Of a stretch of 64,000 nt of DNA, positions 22,872 to 34,429 are shown in pieces. The stretch spans positions 1-64,000 of the forward strand of contig NW_024466421.1 of NCBI RefSeq assembly GCF_017591425.1, read 5' to 3'. The position numbers were made by a program, and so were the translations under genes. The DNA comes from Ochotona curzoniae (Eukaryota > Chordata > Mammalia > Lagomorpha > Ochotonidae). The number at the start of each line of letters is the position of its first letter. The stretch's first letter is position 1. Below the pieces are notes generated by a model. The model had not been told where the DNA came from, ran no database searches, and saw nothing but the letters and a program-made list of their open reading frames with translations.

Positions 22872-22983
22872 CTTGGGTGGTGCTTCGTCTGCCCCTCCGG
22901 AGTCCCAGGACACCGTGGCCTGTCTTCTGGACTCCATCCTCATGCGTTCCTCTTGTTGAGCCTTCTCCTCCTCCAGTACTGTG
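22872..22983 (-). CDS. PTK2: PTK2 exon: linker with FRNK start Met
   Basis: This 112-nt exon encodes TVLEEEKAQQEERMRMESRR then QATVSWDSGGADEAPPK. It begins the linker after the kinase domain. The Met in RM-MESRRQ order (ATG at 22937-22935) corresponds to human Met693, where the separately expressed kinase-free form FRNK starts. APPK begins the second proline-rich region (human 712-718), which binds SH3 domains such as that of p130Cas and is completed by the next exon. Differences from remembered human FAK are TVLEEE for TILEEE and GGADEA for GGSDEA. The acceptor is TCTCTCTAG and the donor is GTAGCCCAG. Confidence 0.97.
22935..22937 (-). promoter_or_regulatory. Predicted translation start of FRNK
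   Basis: This ATG on the minus strand begins MESRRQ, the residue equivalent to human Met693, used as the start of FRNK, a kinase-free FAK product made from an internal promoter in some tissues. The codon is in frame with PTK2. The sequence context here is CGCATGAGGATGGAG, with another in-frame Met two codons earlier. Use of this start in this species is inference from the family. Confidence 0.55.
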
Positions 22984-24244
22984 CTAGAGAGACAACACAT
23001 TGATTTAAGGGGACGTGATGACCACGAGCGCGCTCATCTGATCCCCCACGACGCATCGCGGTGAGCCAACAGCGATGGCAGCAATAAAGCAAGGGTCCTG
23101 CACGCCCAGGGAAACAGCTTAGGTTCCTAACTCTTCACATAAGATGATTCTAGAACATTACTGATTCAAAACGGCGAACCCCTTCAAAGCATAAAGGTAA
23201 GAAAAAGACAGCTCGTGAGAAGAAGACAAGTCAGGAAGAAATGCAGGACAGGCCACGGAGAAACGGCTTCTGCGAACACCCTTGCCCTGAGCAAGCCCAA
23301 ACAGCACTCTGCAAGCATTCTCATGTCCGAGGACAAATTCCTCACATGAACACAGGCAGCTCCCACAGACCGTGACCACACCAACTCACTACGCAAGGCA
23401 TTAGGAATTTGGCCAATCGTCTCCCTAAAGTGCTCAACCCAATCTCCCCACTGACTTTCAGTTTCACCAGTACTTTATCTGCTCAACAAAGACCGACACA
23501 CAGGCACTCCCAGTGCTCCCTGAAGCACCACCTGCCAGTGATGCTGGGCTAAGTGACAAGGCTACTCACCCCACTTGGAGGCTACCCCAAGTCCCGCAGA
23601 GCCGTGGCCTCCGCTGCCTCCTCAATGCCTGCTAGGCGGCCTCTCAGTCTTGGCGCTCTGCCACTCCAGACTCAGGCAGCTGGAGCGGGACTCTGCTGGT
23701 TTCCCACTCCCTGCGGATTCCCCAGGGCTTCACAGGCTGTAGGTCTTGGCAAGCTTTATCCTAACATGGCCACAGGTCTTCCTTTGTGCCCGCAACGCCA
23801 CGGTTTTAATCCTGCCGTTCTGAGTCCCTGGCCCTTGTGTAGAGCGTGGTAACTAACCGCCCCGAATTACTCAGGAAAGAGTGACATCAGCTGCTCAGGC
23901 TTTCTAATCTGGGAATTTGCTCAACTGTTTAAAAAGACAGTCCTGCCTGCTGGGGCTGCAGCACTGCTTCACACACCACCACTGCGCACGCAGTCACCTT
24001 CCTCCTCAGGAAGAGATGCCATTCATGCCTGAGCTGCCCTGAGTCAGCGAGCCATCACCAGAGGGGAGGATTTCAGTCTTTCCTGAAGGCGGGGAATGCT
24101 TTCCTTAAGCACTGATCATGCCAACAGTTTCCACCCCACCAAGACTGGAGTTTCTTTCTCGTTTCACCTAGAAGATCGAAGCTCAGCAAACACCAAGAAG
24201 CTCTAACCACGTGCCAGGCCCAGCAGTGCTGGCAGGCTAGGAGA

Positions 24245-24606
24245 GCCTGGCTCTGCACACTGCCCCAGCCAGGCTCATGCAGCCAGCCTGGCTCTGCACA
24301 CTGCCCCAGCCAGGCTCACCCAGCCAGCCTTGCTCTGCACACTGCCCCAGCCAGGCTCACGCAGCCTGGCTCTGCACACTGCCCCAGCCAGGCTCACCCA
24401 GCCAGCCTTGCTCTGCACACTGCCCCGGCCAGGCTCACCCAGCCAGCCTTGCTCTGCACACTGCCCCGGCCAGGCTCACCCAGCCAGCCTTGCTCTGCAC
24501 ACTGCCCCAGCCAGGCTCACCCAGCCAGCCCTGCTCTGCACACTGCCCCAGCCAGGCTCACGCAGCCTGGCTCTGCACACTGCCCCAGCCAGGCTCACCC
24601 AGCCTG
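24245..24606 (+). repeat. Minisatellite, 41-bp unit with 37-bp variants, about 9 copies
   Basis: The unit begins CTCTGCACACTGCCCCAGCC and continues AGGCTCACCCAGCCAGCCTTG. Shorter units end GCAGCCTGG. Copies are nearly identical, suggesting recent expansion. It creates a 119-codon proline- and serine-rich open frame on the plus strand that is an artefact of the repeat. Confidence 0.96.
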
Positions 24607-24809
24607 GATGTTAAAGGATTTTTAACATTTCTTTGAAAGGCATAGTCACAGAGGGAGACAGAGAACCTTTCATCAGCAGGTTCACTCCCTAAACGCCCAC
24701 AATGCATTGCCAGTAGCTTAACTCCCAGTGCTACAATGGTGACCTTGTATTAACAAAACAGAGTATTTTCTCTAGCACTACTGACTTTCCAATAATAATA
24801 AAAAAAATT

Positions 24810-25098
24810 TTTTTAAACATTCATTTATCTTTATTTGAAAGGCAGATTTTACAGAGCAGAGAGGGAAGGTCTTCCATCTGCCGGTTCACTGCCTTAAATG
24901 GCTGCAATGGCCAGAACCCAGCTCACCCGAAGCCAGCAGCATCCCCCAGTCTCCCACGTGGGTGCAGGGCCCAAGGCCTTGGGCCATCCTCCACTGCGTT
25001 CCCAGGCCAAGAGCAGGGTTAGCAGTGGGACATTGGGAACACAACCTGACACCCTTATGAGATACTGGGACCACCATACTGTGCCACCACGTGACCCC
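24810..25098 (-). mobile_element. C-type SINE, minus orientation
   Basis: TTATTTGAAAGGCAGATTTT, GGTCTTCCATCTGCCGGTTC and CTTGGGCCATCCTCCACTGC identify the copy, in PTK2 sense orientation. Confidence 0.85.
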
Positions 25099-25976
25099 AC
25101 TTTCCAAGAATCTGCAAACTTTCTGTTTGGTACAAGAGGACGTAAGTCTTTGTACTGAACAGGATAGGTACCGAGATGGAAGTCGCTCAGCCTGGGTTGT
25201 TCTGGCCCAGCGAAAGCCAGGAGGAGGAGGTCCAGCAGGCTGCAGCCGGGCCAGCCCAGACTGCACGTGTGGCACACGGCCGAAGCACAGAGACCTGTCT
25301 GCTCCCCAACCACTTTTGGTGTGGAAACGAGGACCTTACATTTCAGTTTTCCTTATGCACTCAAATTCTTGACTCCGTGTTTTTGCCACAGACAACTCCA
25401 GGCCTCACTCACAAAGTGGGGTACCTACCTGACCACCTTTCTCAGTTTGTTGTCAAAGAGTAGAATGAAAAGTGAACAAACTGTATCAATAATCAGGACA
25501 CCCAAAAGCTTTTAGAAACAAAGATTATTACAAATTTCCCATCAAATAATATCCTTTATAGTAACTATCACTTGCAAGATGGGCTGTAAATATTTTAAAT
25601 AATCTAAACTACAATTTGAGCCTGAGGTGTAACACAGAAAGCTGCCTTGTTGGAAATCTTTCATCACCCACGGAAACGCCAGAGCGACACTAACCCTCAA
25701 GTCTGCGGAACATGGCCGCGCGGCGTTGATGCCATCAACACGTACTAAGCCGCACCTGCAGGAACGGCAGCAGAGGTGGGTAAGAGGGAACCATCTTCAA
25801 CTAGGTGCCCACCACTTGCCAGAGCAAAGTTGGGAAGGTACACTTAACTCCCAGGTTATAAAATAACAGGTCAACCTGTGCCTACAAAGGCTACTGAAGG
25901 AGTTAAAAAAACCTACATGCTTGCTTCAACTCATGCATTTGCACATACATAACTGTCCTTGTTGATTAAGTTTGCT

Positions 25977-26299
25977 TTTAAAGATTTAGTTTATTTGAGA
26001 GGCAGATTTACAGAGAAGGAGAAGGAAGGAGAGGCGAGACGAGAGCGTGCAATAATTTTCATCTGTGGCTCCCACCCCTGCCAGAGCCGCGCAGGTCTGA
26101 AGGGAGGAGTCTGGAGCTTCCACCAGTCTCCCACACGGGTGCAGAGAACCAAGGACGTCAGCCCTCCGCTGCTGCTTGTCTAGGCACATTAGCAGGGAGC
26201 AGAGTCAAAGTGGAACAGCCAGGACTCAAATCTGTGTCCACATGTAATACTGGCACTTTCAGTGGAGGCTTAACCAATTATGCCATGGCACTGGCCCTG
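25977..26299 (-). mobile_element. C-type SINE, minus orientation
   Basis: AAAGATTTAGTTTATTTGAG, TCTCCCACACGGGTGCAGAG and GCCATGGCACTGGCCC define a full-length older copy. Confidence 0.8.
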
Positions 26300-26553
26300 T
26301 TAATTTTATTTGGAAGGCAGAGAGGGACAAGCTCCTAGCCACTGGCTTACTCCCCCCACACCTGCAATGTCTGAGTCAGGGCCAGGCCAAGGCCAGGGGC
26401 CTGAATTCTGCAATCTCTCCCACGGAGGGCAGAGACCCAAGCCCCTGAGCAGCCAGCTGCTGTCTCCCAGGGTGAGTCCACAAGAAGCTGCATTGCAAGT
26501 TGAACAGCCAGGGCTCTAATCAGAACTGCTCTGACGCTCACTGAGACCCAACC
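26300..26553 (-). mobile_element. C-type SINE, minus orientation, adjacent to another
   Basis: TTTTATTTGGAAGGCAGAGA, GGCCAGGGGCCTGAATTCTG and GAACAGCCAGGGCTCTAATC mark a second copy joined head to tail to the previous one. Confidence 0.7.
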
Positions 26554-26584
26554 GCTGCCCAGCTTTCATGTCACTGAGGCTCAT

Positions 26585-27256
26585 AAAGGCGGGACGAGAA
26601 CAAGAGGACGGTCCCCCAGCTGTATGGCAAGGTGTGATCAAGGTCCAGCTACTTCAGTGCAGTTTCACACTCTCCCCGGATGTGCCTGTGCACTGTCGTG
26701 TGCCCTTGTGAGGTGGTCTGTATAAATAATGGGGTCAGCTTTCTTGCATTGCCCATTATGGTCATGAAATTATAGTGGTCCATCTTTTTTCTTTATCTGT
26801 TTTTTTTAAAAGATTTATTATTTTTATTATTATTATTTTTTATTGGAAAGGCGGATATACAGAGAAGAGAGACAGAGAGGAAGATCTTCCATCCGATGAT
26901 TCACTCCCCAAGTGAGCGCAACGGCTGATGCTATGCCGATCCAAAGCCAGGAGCCTCTTCCGGGTCTCCCACACGGGTGCAGGGTCCCAAAGCTTTGGGC
27001 CGTCCTCGACTGCTTTCCAGTGCCACAGGCAGGGAGCTGGAAGGAAAGCGGGGCCACTGGGATAGAACTGGTGCCCCTATGGGATCCCGGGTGTGCAAGG
27101 CGAGGACCTTAACCACTTGCGCCACCGTGCCGGGCCCATTTTATCTGTTTTTTAAAATGCCGACTCCACATGTTCTTGTGAGCTCTGGACTCAGCTGGAG
27201 CTGGTCTCCAGCACCCAGCAATCCTCTTTCCCCACTTCAACACACATCTTAACCGC
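26585..27256 (+). mobile_element. Probable LTR-derived repeat, with SINE inside
   Basis: The left part carries a TATA-like GTCTGTATAAATAATGGGGT and the right part GCCGACTCCACATG then ACTCAGCTGGAGCTGGTCTC. The right part matches 8785-8875 over about 90 bases. A young SINE (26806-27138) splits it. Old retroviral LTR remnant is my best guess; no viral gene is present. Confidence 0.4.
26806..27138 (-). mobile_element. C-type SINE, young, minus orientation, with target duplication
   Basis: From TATTGGAAAGGCGGATATAC through CTTCCATCCGATGATTCACT to GCGCCACCGTGCCGGGCCC. TTTATCTGTTTTTT flanks it on both sides as a target-site duplication. Confidence 0.95.
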
Positions 27257-28067
27257 TTTGCCAAGACACAACCCTTAGCTCTGCTTTACAAAATGAGTGA
27301 CTCATCTTCTCCTCGTTTCTTGCATCCTTGTCTGTCACCTTCTTCCTGCGTGTGCAGGGAGGGGCTCCGTATGTGATGTCCACTGCCTCCCGCAATGGCT
27401 CTCCTGACCTGGAGAGTATTTATCTGGGCAACACTTACTGTGTTCCAAGTGCCAAGTTTCTGCAGTGCTCCCTGACAATCCCAACCCAACAGAAGCTGAG
27501 TTAACTTGCTTCTTTAAATATTCCCCAAACTGACTCCTGCTAACTTGATTTTAACATCTGTAAGATATACAGAGAATGTGTTCTGCCTTTGCTTCCCACT
27601 GGGCTTGCAGCTGTTACCTGATGGTCTATTTCACCAGCTCATGTGCAATACATGGACTCTGGCTTGTCAAATGCTTTGATAAATGACCAGTGGGGGAATG
27701 AGCGAAGCCACATCAGTGAGGTTCACTGGCAAGGGCAGAGCACATTATCAAGCTTCCTGTCCTCCCCTGAGGCCCAACAGGAAATGCCTACAGGCTGCTT
27801 CTGCAAGATGACCACGAGGTGGGAGGGGAGAGTCCAGTCGGAAGCCTTAGACAGAGTCCGTTCCAGGGCCCTTTTCCCAATCATCTGATTCTTAAACAGT
27901 CAATCTGGGGTATACATTTCCTAACATCTTATGTTTTAAACAACAAAACTTCTTAACAATTGAGGGAGAAGGGCAATCAAGAAAAACTTTTTCTTCTATT
28001 ACTTTAAATGAAGAAAATACAGATAAGCCATGAGAAGACTAAGTGGAACATATTTGAGGCAATGGAA

Positions 28068-28105
28068 ACTGAATTAAACAGGTCCCACTGAATTAAACAG
28101 GTCCC
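28068..28105 (+). repeat. Tandem duplication, 19 bp, two copies
   Basis: ACTGAATTAAACAGGTCCC occurs twice in a row without change. Confidence 0.95.
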
Positions 28106-28112
28106 ACTAGGC

Positions 28113-28348
28113 AATTTATGGCTCCACCTGTGGTGCCTCCTTCACTTCCCACCCAGCTCCCTGCTTGTGGCTTGGGAAAGCAGCAGAGGATGGCCCAGGT
28201 CCTTGGGCTCTGCACCCGGCACAGGTCTCCTAGAAGCAGCTCCTGTCTCCCATCTTAAGACAAGACCAGCTTGGTTACTGTGGCCACTTAAGGAATAAAT
28301 CAGCAGGTGTAAGATCTTTCTCTCTCTCCCTACCGTCTTTCTTTTCTC
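28113..28348 (+). mobile_element. C-type SINE, 5' truncated
   Basis: TTCCCACCCAGCTCCCTGCT, GGCTTGGGAAAGCAGCAGAG and GTAAGATCTTTCTCTCTCTC are present; the tRNA-like head is missing. Confidence 0.75.
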
Positions 28349-28392
28349 TCTCTCTCTTTTTAAAACTCTGACCACGGGTAAAATAAAGAAAT

Positions 28393-28640
28393 CATTTTAA
28401 AAAAGTATTTACTTGAAAGGCAGAGTGAATGTTTGTGTGTGAAAGAAAGGGTGAGCGAGCTTTGCCTACTGGTTTTCTCAAATGACTGCCACAAGGGGCC
28501 AGAGCTAGACTGATGTCAGGAAGTCCATGAGTGGCAGAGGTCCAGGCACGTGGGCAAGCTTGCAATGACCTCCTTGAACACAGGCACAGAGCTGCACTGG
28601 AAACAGAGCAACTGGAAGCACAGTGCCCAGGTCTTGTGCC
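28393..28640 (-). mobile_element. C-type SINE, minus orientation, old
   Basis: AGTATTTACTTGAAAGGCAG, CTCAAATGACTGCCACAAGG and the order of later sections fit a diverged reverse copy, opposed tail to tail with the preceding SINE. Confidence 0.55.
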
Positions 28641-30761
28641 CGGCAGCACACTGCTCCCACGCCGTGTCCGCAGCAGGCCTGGTGCAGTGCTGGGCATGAG
28701 GCAGTCACTGCTGCACTCAGTCACTTGTTTCTGACCTGCTGAATGTACTGACTGGACCTTTCTGGCTGGCCATCATCTCACCCTGGCCTGCTCAGACACA
28801 GGAGGGATGCTGATGGCAGAAGTGGGTCTCAGACAACACAAGAACTGAGAAAGCCAGTTCCCGTGGCCTCAGTATTTCATTCTCATACCAAAAATAGCAT
28901 GTCAAAATGCCGCTGAGAAACCCCAAGTAGCCAAGACCAGAAATAACTTATCAAGTCTGTGTTCACAGCGGGGAGGTTAGTGCAGAGCTGGGGGAGAGGG
29001 CGAGGGCTGAGGGAGTGAGCTCAGCTCCCCCAGCTGCTCCCGAGGCCAGAGCAGCAACAGGGACGCACATAGGCCAGGGAGGTCAGATTGAAGCATAGTT
29101 TCCCAAAGGCAACTATTTTTAACAGCAACACATTTGCTAAAAATGAAATGAAATAAAATAAATGAAAAATGAAGTAACTTTGAGCTAAAAGCAAAAGCTC
29201 TTAGCTCCCTAGTTTGGATTGGCAAGAAGCTCTCATGGTTTTGCCTAAAAGGGTGTTTACAAGTCTCCTACTTGCAAATAGTTGAACAATAAAAGTAAGC
29301 GATGCCAATTAATAAACACCAGCACATTTTAATAATTATGCCTTTGCATTTGCTTAGTCTAAGAATGATTAAGAGGGAATACTCAAGAGGAGAAAAGATT
29401 ACGAGTTTTTAATTTTATTTTATACTTCTGCTACTAAAGAAAGTCATCCCAACAAGAAATTTCCAGGAAAGGGAAGTGAGACTTCGAAGAGGGCTCACAG
29501 CAAGTGCTGTGAGCCTGGTCCTCACTTGTCCTGAGCTGCACCGACAGTTGCATTTAGTCTCCCTGCTGGAGAAACATGATATGATTTCACATATAAGGCA
29601 TTTGACGGCGAGCAAAAAAGTGGTCTATGAGAGTCCTTGTTCTCCGTGCGGAGCCAAGACAAAAACAAGTCTGCAACCAAACGCAGCTTCTGGGCTGAGC
29701 AGAGCCGCCGCAGCGAGCGCTCGCTGCACTCACTCCAGCTGGCCCAGCACGAAGACGGAAGCCACGTCTCCGCCGAGCTGTGCGATCACCAGAGAGCCCG
29801 CTCATGTCAGTGTTTCTTCATTCATAAAGAAGTGAGTCTGCTGTCCACGCCACTTCAGCAGGCACTCTACAAAGGAGTCTCTCCTTTGAAATACACATTT
29901 TTTCTTTCAAATATAGTTTTCTCTAATCTGAAAAAACGTTCTTTGTAAAAGCAATTGGACTTCAATTATCTAAACAAACAGATAAAAGTTGGACACAAAA
30001 TCAGTGTGGGTTTTTAGTTACTTAGGCTGGTACAGAAAATATCCAGGAGGGAGAGGAGGGACAAAAAAAATTAAGGGGGAAGGGCTTGTTTTTGCTCGTT
30101 CATGGGAATACCAGCTTGGAAACACGATCTCTCATAATCACCAACATTGCTTCACCACAAAGGAATGAAACTGACCTTTTAACAAAAACCCCGGTGTCTG
30201 TGCAGAAAACAAGCCTGGAGCTTGAGAGCAGGCTGGCATGGCATCTGCAGGACGGAATGGGCTGCAGAGTGAATGTCGCCATGACCGCAGTCATGGGGCA
30301 CACCCTGCCCTGGGTCTCGCACCGCGCAGCAGGCTGGGCACACAGAACTCCTGTTTCCTCTACTGATTATCATCTCAAATGGCATGGAATAAAGCATTTT
30401 TCCTTGCTTGCTATATTATTCACCTCAAAATTATTTTTAGAAATGTCAAATTCTTACTTTGAACTGGTTTTGTCTCTGGAATATCTGCACAGCTCCGGCG
30501 TGGCCAAGCCTCTTGCAGAGAAAAGCGGTCAGCTTTGGGTTCAAGACACAGCTAAAAAAAAGCCGTCAGACTCTGAGGGCGCGGACAGAGCATGGCTGTG
30601 CCATGGCCGGGGCTTGCTGCGTCACGTGGGAGCCACAAAGTGGCGCAGTGCGGGTGCAGCCAAAGACTTTGAAGACAGTGTGTGCAACCACAGCTGGATG
30701 ACCGTGGGGTGTGTATAACCCAGGGACACTTGGGAGGGCATGCCTCATGGTAATGCCAGGA

Positions 30762-30962
30762 GCAGGCAGGCGGTACAGCAGCTGAAGTGCCACATGCTAC
30801 CCTGGGATCCGCAGGCTCAAACACTCGGGTAGCTGTCACTCACACAGAGACCAGAATGAAATTCTAGAGTCCTGGGTAAATAAAGCCTGACTCAACTTGG
30901 GCTTTGTGGGCCTTTAGGAGGTGAATCTGTGCACAGAATCTCTTTCAACTTAAAGGGGAAAA
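30762..30962 (+). mobile_element. C-type SINE, old
   Basis: GCGGTACAGCAGCTGAAGTG, ATGCTACCCTGGGATCCGCA and TTTAGGAGGTGAATCTGTGC suggest a decayed copy with deletions. Confidence 0.5.
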
Positions 30963-31239
30963 AAAAAATTTGAACCTGTTCTGCTGAATAATGCAAATCC
31001 AGGGCAGCTCCAGGGCCAATAGAGCTGCTGTCCATAGCAGGGACAAGACGCAATCTGAAATCAGCCAGCTAAACACAACACTCCATGAAGTGTAACTAAG
31101 TAAGCCTGGAGTTTCCACACCTTACCAGTCACACTTTCAGGAAATTACTTTAAACAGATACGAAAGGAAACAAAATTTAAAACAGAATGACTATAAAGGA
31201 AACTTAGATAATAGGAATTAACATGCAGGCATTTTAAAT

Positions 31240-32378
31240 AAGTTGTCAGAATCAAGGGTAACATTAAAACTGGAGTGGATAGAGAAACTGTGGTACATCT
31301 ACTCAATGGAACATTACTCAGCCATTAAAAAGAATGAAATAAGGCCTGGCGCGGTGGCGCAAATGGTTAAGGTCCTCGCCTTGCACGCACAGGATCCCAT
31401 ATGGGTGCCAGTTCTATCCCAGCGGCCCCGCTTCCCTTCCAGCTCCCTGCCTGTGGCCCGGGAAAGCAGTCGAGGACAGCCCAAAGCTTTGGGACCCTGC
31501 ACCCGCGTGGGAGACCCGGAAGAGGCTCCTGGCTTTGGATCGGCATAGCATCAGCCGTTGCGCTCACTTGGGGAGTGAATCATCGGATGGAAGATCTTCC
31601 TCTCTGTCTCTCCTCTCTGTATATCTGCCTTTCCAACAAAATAATAATAATAATAATAAAAAAATAATGAAATCCTACCATCTGTAACCAAATGCTCCCA
31701 ACTCGAGACCATTATGCTCAGTAAGTCAATCCCAAAGGGACAGATATCATATGTTCTTGCATATAAGGCAACCTTTATGCAAAATATAAGATCAATAGCC
31801 CTTTTAATACTGCTTTTGTTATACTTTGACGTTTTTATTTTCATTCATTCAAAAGTTTTTTTTTTTAATTTTTATTAATTTCCTCACTGATGCATAGGTC
31901 ACACAGTACCATTATTTGTTTCAAGAACGTTATTGATTTTTTTTTTCATTTCATTAGTGACACATTCAGTAGCATATTTAACTTTATGGTGCTTTTAATT
32001 TCTCTTTTCCTTCCTGCTGTTGATTTTGTATTGTGGCTTTTCATTGAAGACGATGTATAGTAACTGTGTAATGGAGACTGTCATATCCAGATGTGAGGAT
32101 ACAATGCAGCATGCATCTCTACTTCCAGATGACAGATGGACTCCCAGTGAAACATATCTGGACAATGGGATGCTGGACTTTTTCTGCCATTGTCCATGCC
32201 TACAATATCAGGATACAGTTAAACACAGAATGATGGGCTTATGACTGATTATAAAAGACTATACTACTGTAATAATACAGGGGAAATCAGTGGGGCGGGA
32301 GGACTTGGGAGGAGGGGAAAGGAAAGCCCAGAGACTATGGAATTGTAACATTAAAATAATAATAATAAAAAAGGGCAG
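31240..32378 (+). mobile_element. LINE-1 3' end, with SINE inside
   Basis: AACTGTGGTACATCTACTCA, TGGAACATTACTCAGCCATT and, after the SINE, AATCCTACCATCTGTAACCA and GACAGATATCATATGTTC are the conserved end of mammalian LINE-1 ORF2. A 3' untranslated region follows and ends GGAATTGTAACATTAAAATA plus an AAT/A-rich tail. It is 5' truncated and not coding. Confidence 0.8.
31343..31662 (+). mobile_element. C-type SINE, young, nested in LINE-1
   Basis: GGCCTGGCGCGGTGGCGCAA to TATCTGCCTTTCCAACAAAA and an ATA-repeat tail. AATGAAAT occurs on both sides as a target-site duplication within the LINE-1 sequence. Confidence 0.95.
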
Positions 32379-32845
32379 ATAGGAAAATGGCAGGAAATGT
32401 CAACAGAGAAACACAACACAAAAGACCAGATAAAAATTTTTTGTTGCAGTTTTTAGTTTTTTTAACTTTTAAAAAATTATTATTATCATTTTATGATACA
32501 GTTCAATAGGCCCTGGGATTTTCCTTACCCCCGGTCCAAATTCCCTTCCTCACCATGTTCAGTCCCCCTATATTATTACTATAGTATAGTTTTTCATGCA
32601 CAGTCATGTGTCCATTGCGGGCATGGACAGTGGCAGAGAGTCCAGCATTCTATTGTCAAGATATAGTAAACAGTTTCACTGGGAGTCCATCTTTGTCAGG
32701 AAGTAGAGATGCATACTGCATTGTATCCTCACATCTGGATATGACAGTCTCCATTAAACAGTTACTATACATCCCCTTAAATGAAAAACCACAATACAAA
32801 ATCAACAGCAGGAAGGAAAAGAGAAATTAAAAATGCCATGAAATA
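31990..32845. repeat. Inverted repeat formed by two opposed LINE-1 3' regions
   Basis: The left arm (about 31990-32370) contains GATGTATAGTAACTGTGTAA and the right arm (about 32455-32845) contains its near complement, TTAAACAGTTACTATACATC. Both arms continue to match over more than 200 bases with a spacer of about 85 bases. Confidence 0.8.
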
Positions 32846-33955
32846 ACAAGCTACTGAATGACTGATATGTCACTGAAGAAATGAAAAAGAAAATCAAGAA
32901 CCTTCTTGAAGAAAATGATGCTACTGTATGATCTATGAGTCAGTGAAGAATTTAAGAAGTGTTTTGAAGAGATGAAACTAAATTTTAAAAAAAGTAACGA
33001 TCCATGAGATATAGTTTCCACTGATCTTTGTTGGTGAGATATGTCTCCTGTAGGCAACAAATAGATTCTTTTTTAAAAGATTTATTTATTTTTAAAAATT
33101 TTTAGTTGCAAAGTCAGATATACAGAGAGGAGGAGACAGAGAGGAAGATCTTCTGTTCACTGATTCACTCCCCAAATGACCACATAGGCCGGAGCTGCGC
33201 TGATCCAAAGCCAGGAGCCAGCAGCTCTTCTGGGTCTCCCATGTGGTTGCAGGGTCCCAAGGCCCTAGGCTGTCCTCCACTGCTTTCTTAAGCTACAATC
33301 AGAGAGCTGGATGGGAAGCAGGGCCACCGGGATGAGAAATGGTGCCTATATGGGATCCCAGCGTGTACAAGGCGAGGACTTTAGCTGCTATACAACTGTG
33401 CTGGTCCCGGGTTTTGTTTTTAATCCAGTCTACTAATCTATGACATTTGATTGATGAGTTAAAGCCATTTACATTCAGGGTTAATACGTATGGGTGATAA
33501 TTTGGTCCTGTCATGTAAGAAATGGGTTGTTCATTGATTTAGTCTTCTGTTATTTTACAGGGATGTTCTTTGCATTTGCCTTTGGTTTTGGTAGGTGCTA
33601 TTCTTTTTCTCTGTCAAGAGAACATCTTTAAGTATCATTTGTAGGGCAGGTTTGGAAGAGCATATTCTTTCAACTTTTCTTTACTGTGGAAGAATTTTCT
33701 TTCATTTTCAAAGACAAAGGAAAGTTTTGCCGGGTGCATTATCCTGGGCCGACAATTTTTTGCTTTTAGAATCTGGACTACATCACTCAATCCTCTTCTG
33801 GGCTGCAGTTCCTGTGAGAGCTCTTCTGTGAATTTAACAGGCATTCCTTTATATGTTGACTGATTTTTTTCACCTGCCCATTTAAGGATATTTTCCTTAT
33901 TTTTGACTGAAGAGCGCTTGATTTGGATGGAAATTCTAAAACTAAAACATAGTAT
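32455..33955 (-). mobile_element. LINE-1 related sequence, minus orientation, with SINE inside
   Basis: The left end is the reverse complement of the LINE-1 3' region at 31990-32370. To the right, after a nested SINE, phrases such as CATTTACATTCAGGGTTAAT, CATTTGTAGGGCAGGTTTGG and CTTCTGGGCTGCAGTTCC resemble sequences I remember from mammalian LINE-1 elements. Orientation of the right half is inferred from the left. Confidence 0.6.
33073..33410 (-). mobile_element. C-type SINE, minus orientation, nested in LINE-1
   Basis: GCAAAGTCAGATATACAGAG, GGAAGATCTTCTGTTCACTG and CTATATGGGATCCCAGCG, ending CAACTGTGCTGGTCCC. Confidence 0.9.
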
Positions 33956-33957
33956 CC

Positions 33958-34240
33958 TGGGGCCAGTGCAGTGGCACAGCAAGCTAATTCTCCGTCAACT
34001 GTGTTGGCAGCCTATATGAATGCTGGCTTCAATCCCAGCTACTCCACTTCTGATTCAGCTTCCTGCTTGTGGTGTGGGAAAGCAGTAGAGAATGGCTCAA
34101 GTCCTCAGGCCCCTGAACTCATGTGGGAGACCAAGAAGAAGCTCCTAGCGCCTGGCTTCAGGTCACCTCAACAATGGCTGCTGTGTCCATTTGGGGAGCA
34201 AGGCAGTGAAATGACGTGCAAGTTAAGAAATAAATCCTCC
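33958..34240 (+). mobile_element. C-type SINE, old form
   Basis: GGGGCCAGTGCAGTGGCACA, TTCTGATTCAGCTTCCTGCT and CATGTGGGAGACCAAGAAGA, with AAGAAATAAATCC near the tail. Confidence 0.85.
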
Positions 34241-34429
34241 CCCCCACAAAAACCCTACATATAGTATCCGAGATACAATTTCCATAGAACAGGAATGACC
34301 AGTAGGTTGGAGACTTCATACGAGCAAACATAAGGATAAATAAGCAAACATTACCCAGAAATGGGTGTTCACCCCAATTGTTACAATATTCGACTCTCAC
34401 ACTGGAATAAATGGACTCAATGTTAGCTT

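Noticed and set aside
24277..24636. 119-codon repetitive protein
   Set aside because: It is a translation of the 41-bp minisatellite; a 41-base unit shifts frame between copies, so this is not a coding repeat.
29640..29800. CpG island of a separate gene
   Set aside because: The CpG-rich stretch is only about 150 bases, too short for a usual island, and no exon of another gene is visible nearby; kept only as a weak FRNK promoter candidate.
30086..30718. 210-codon open frame on the plus strand
   Set aside because: No recognisable domain or family, no splice or promoter context, and composition typical of intron; it lies opposite to PTK2 and is probably chance.
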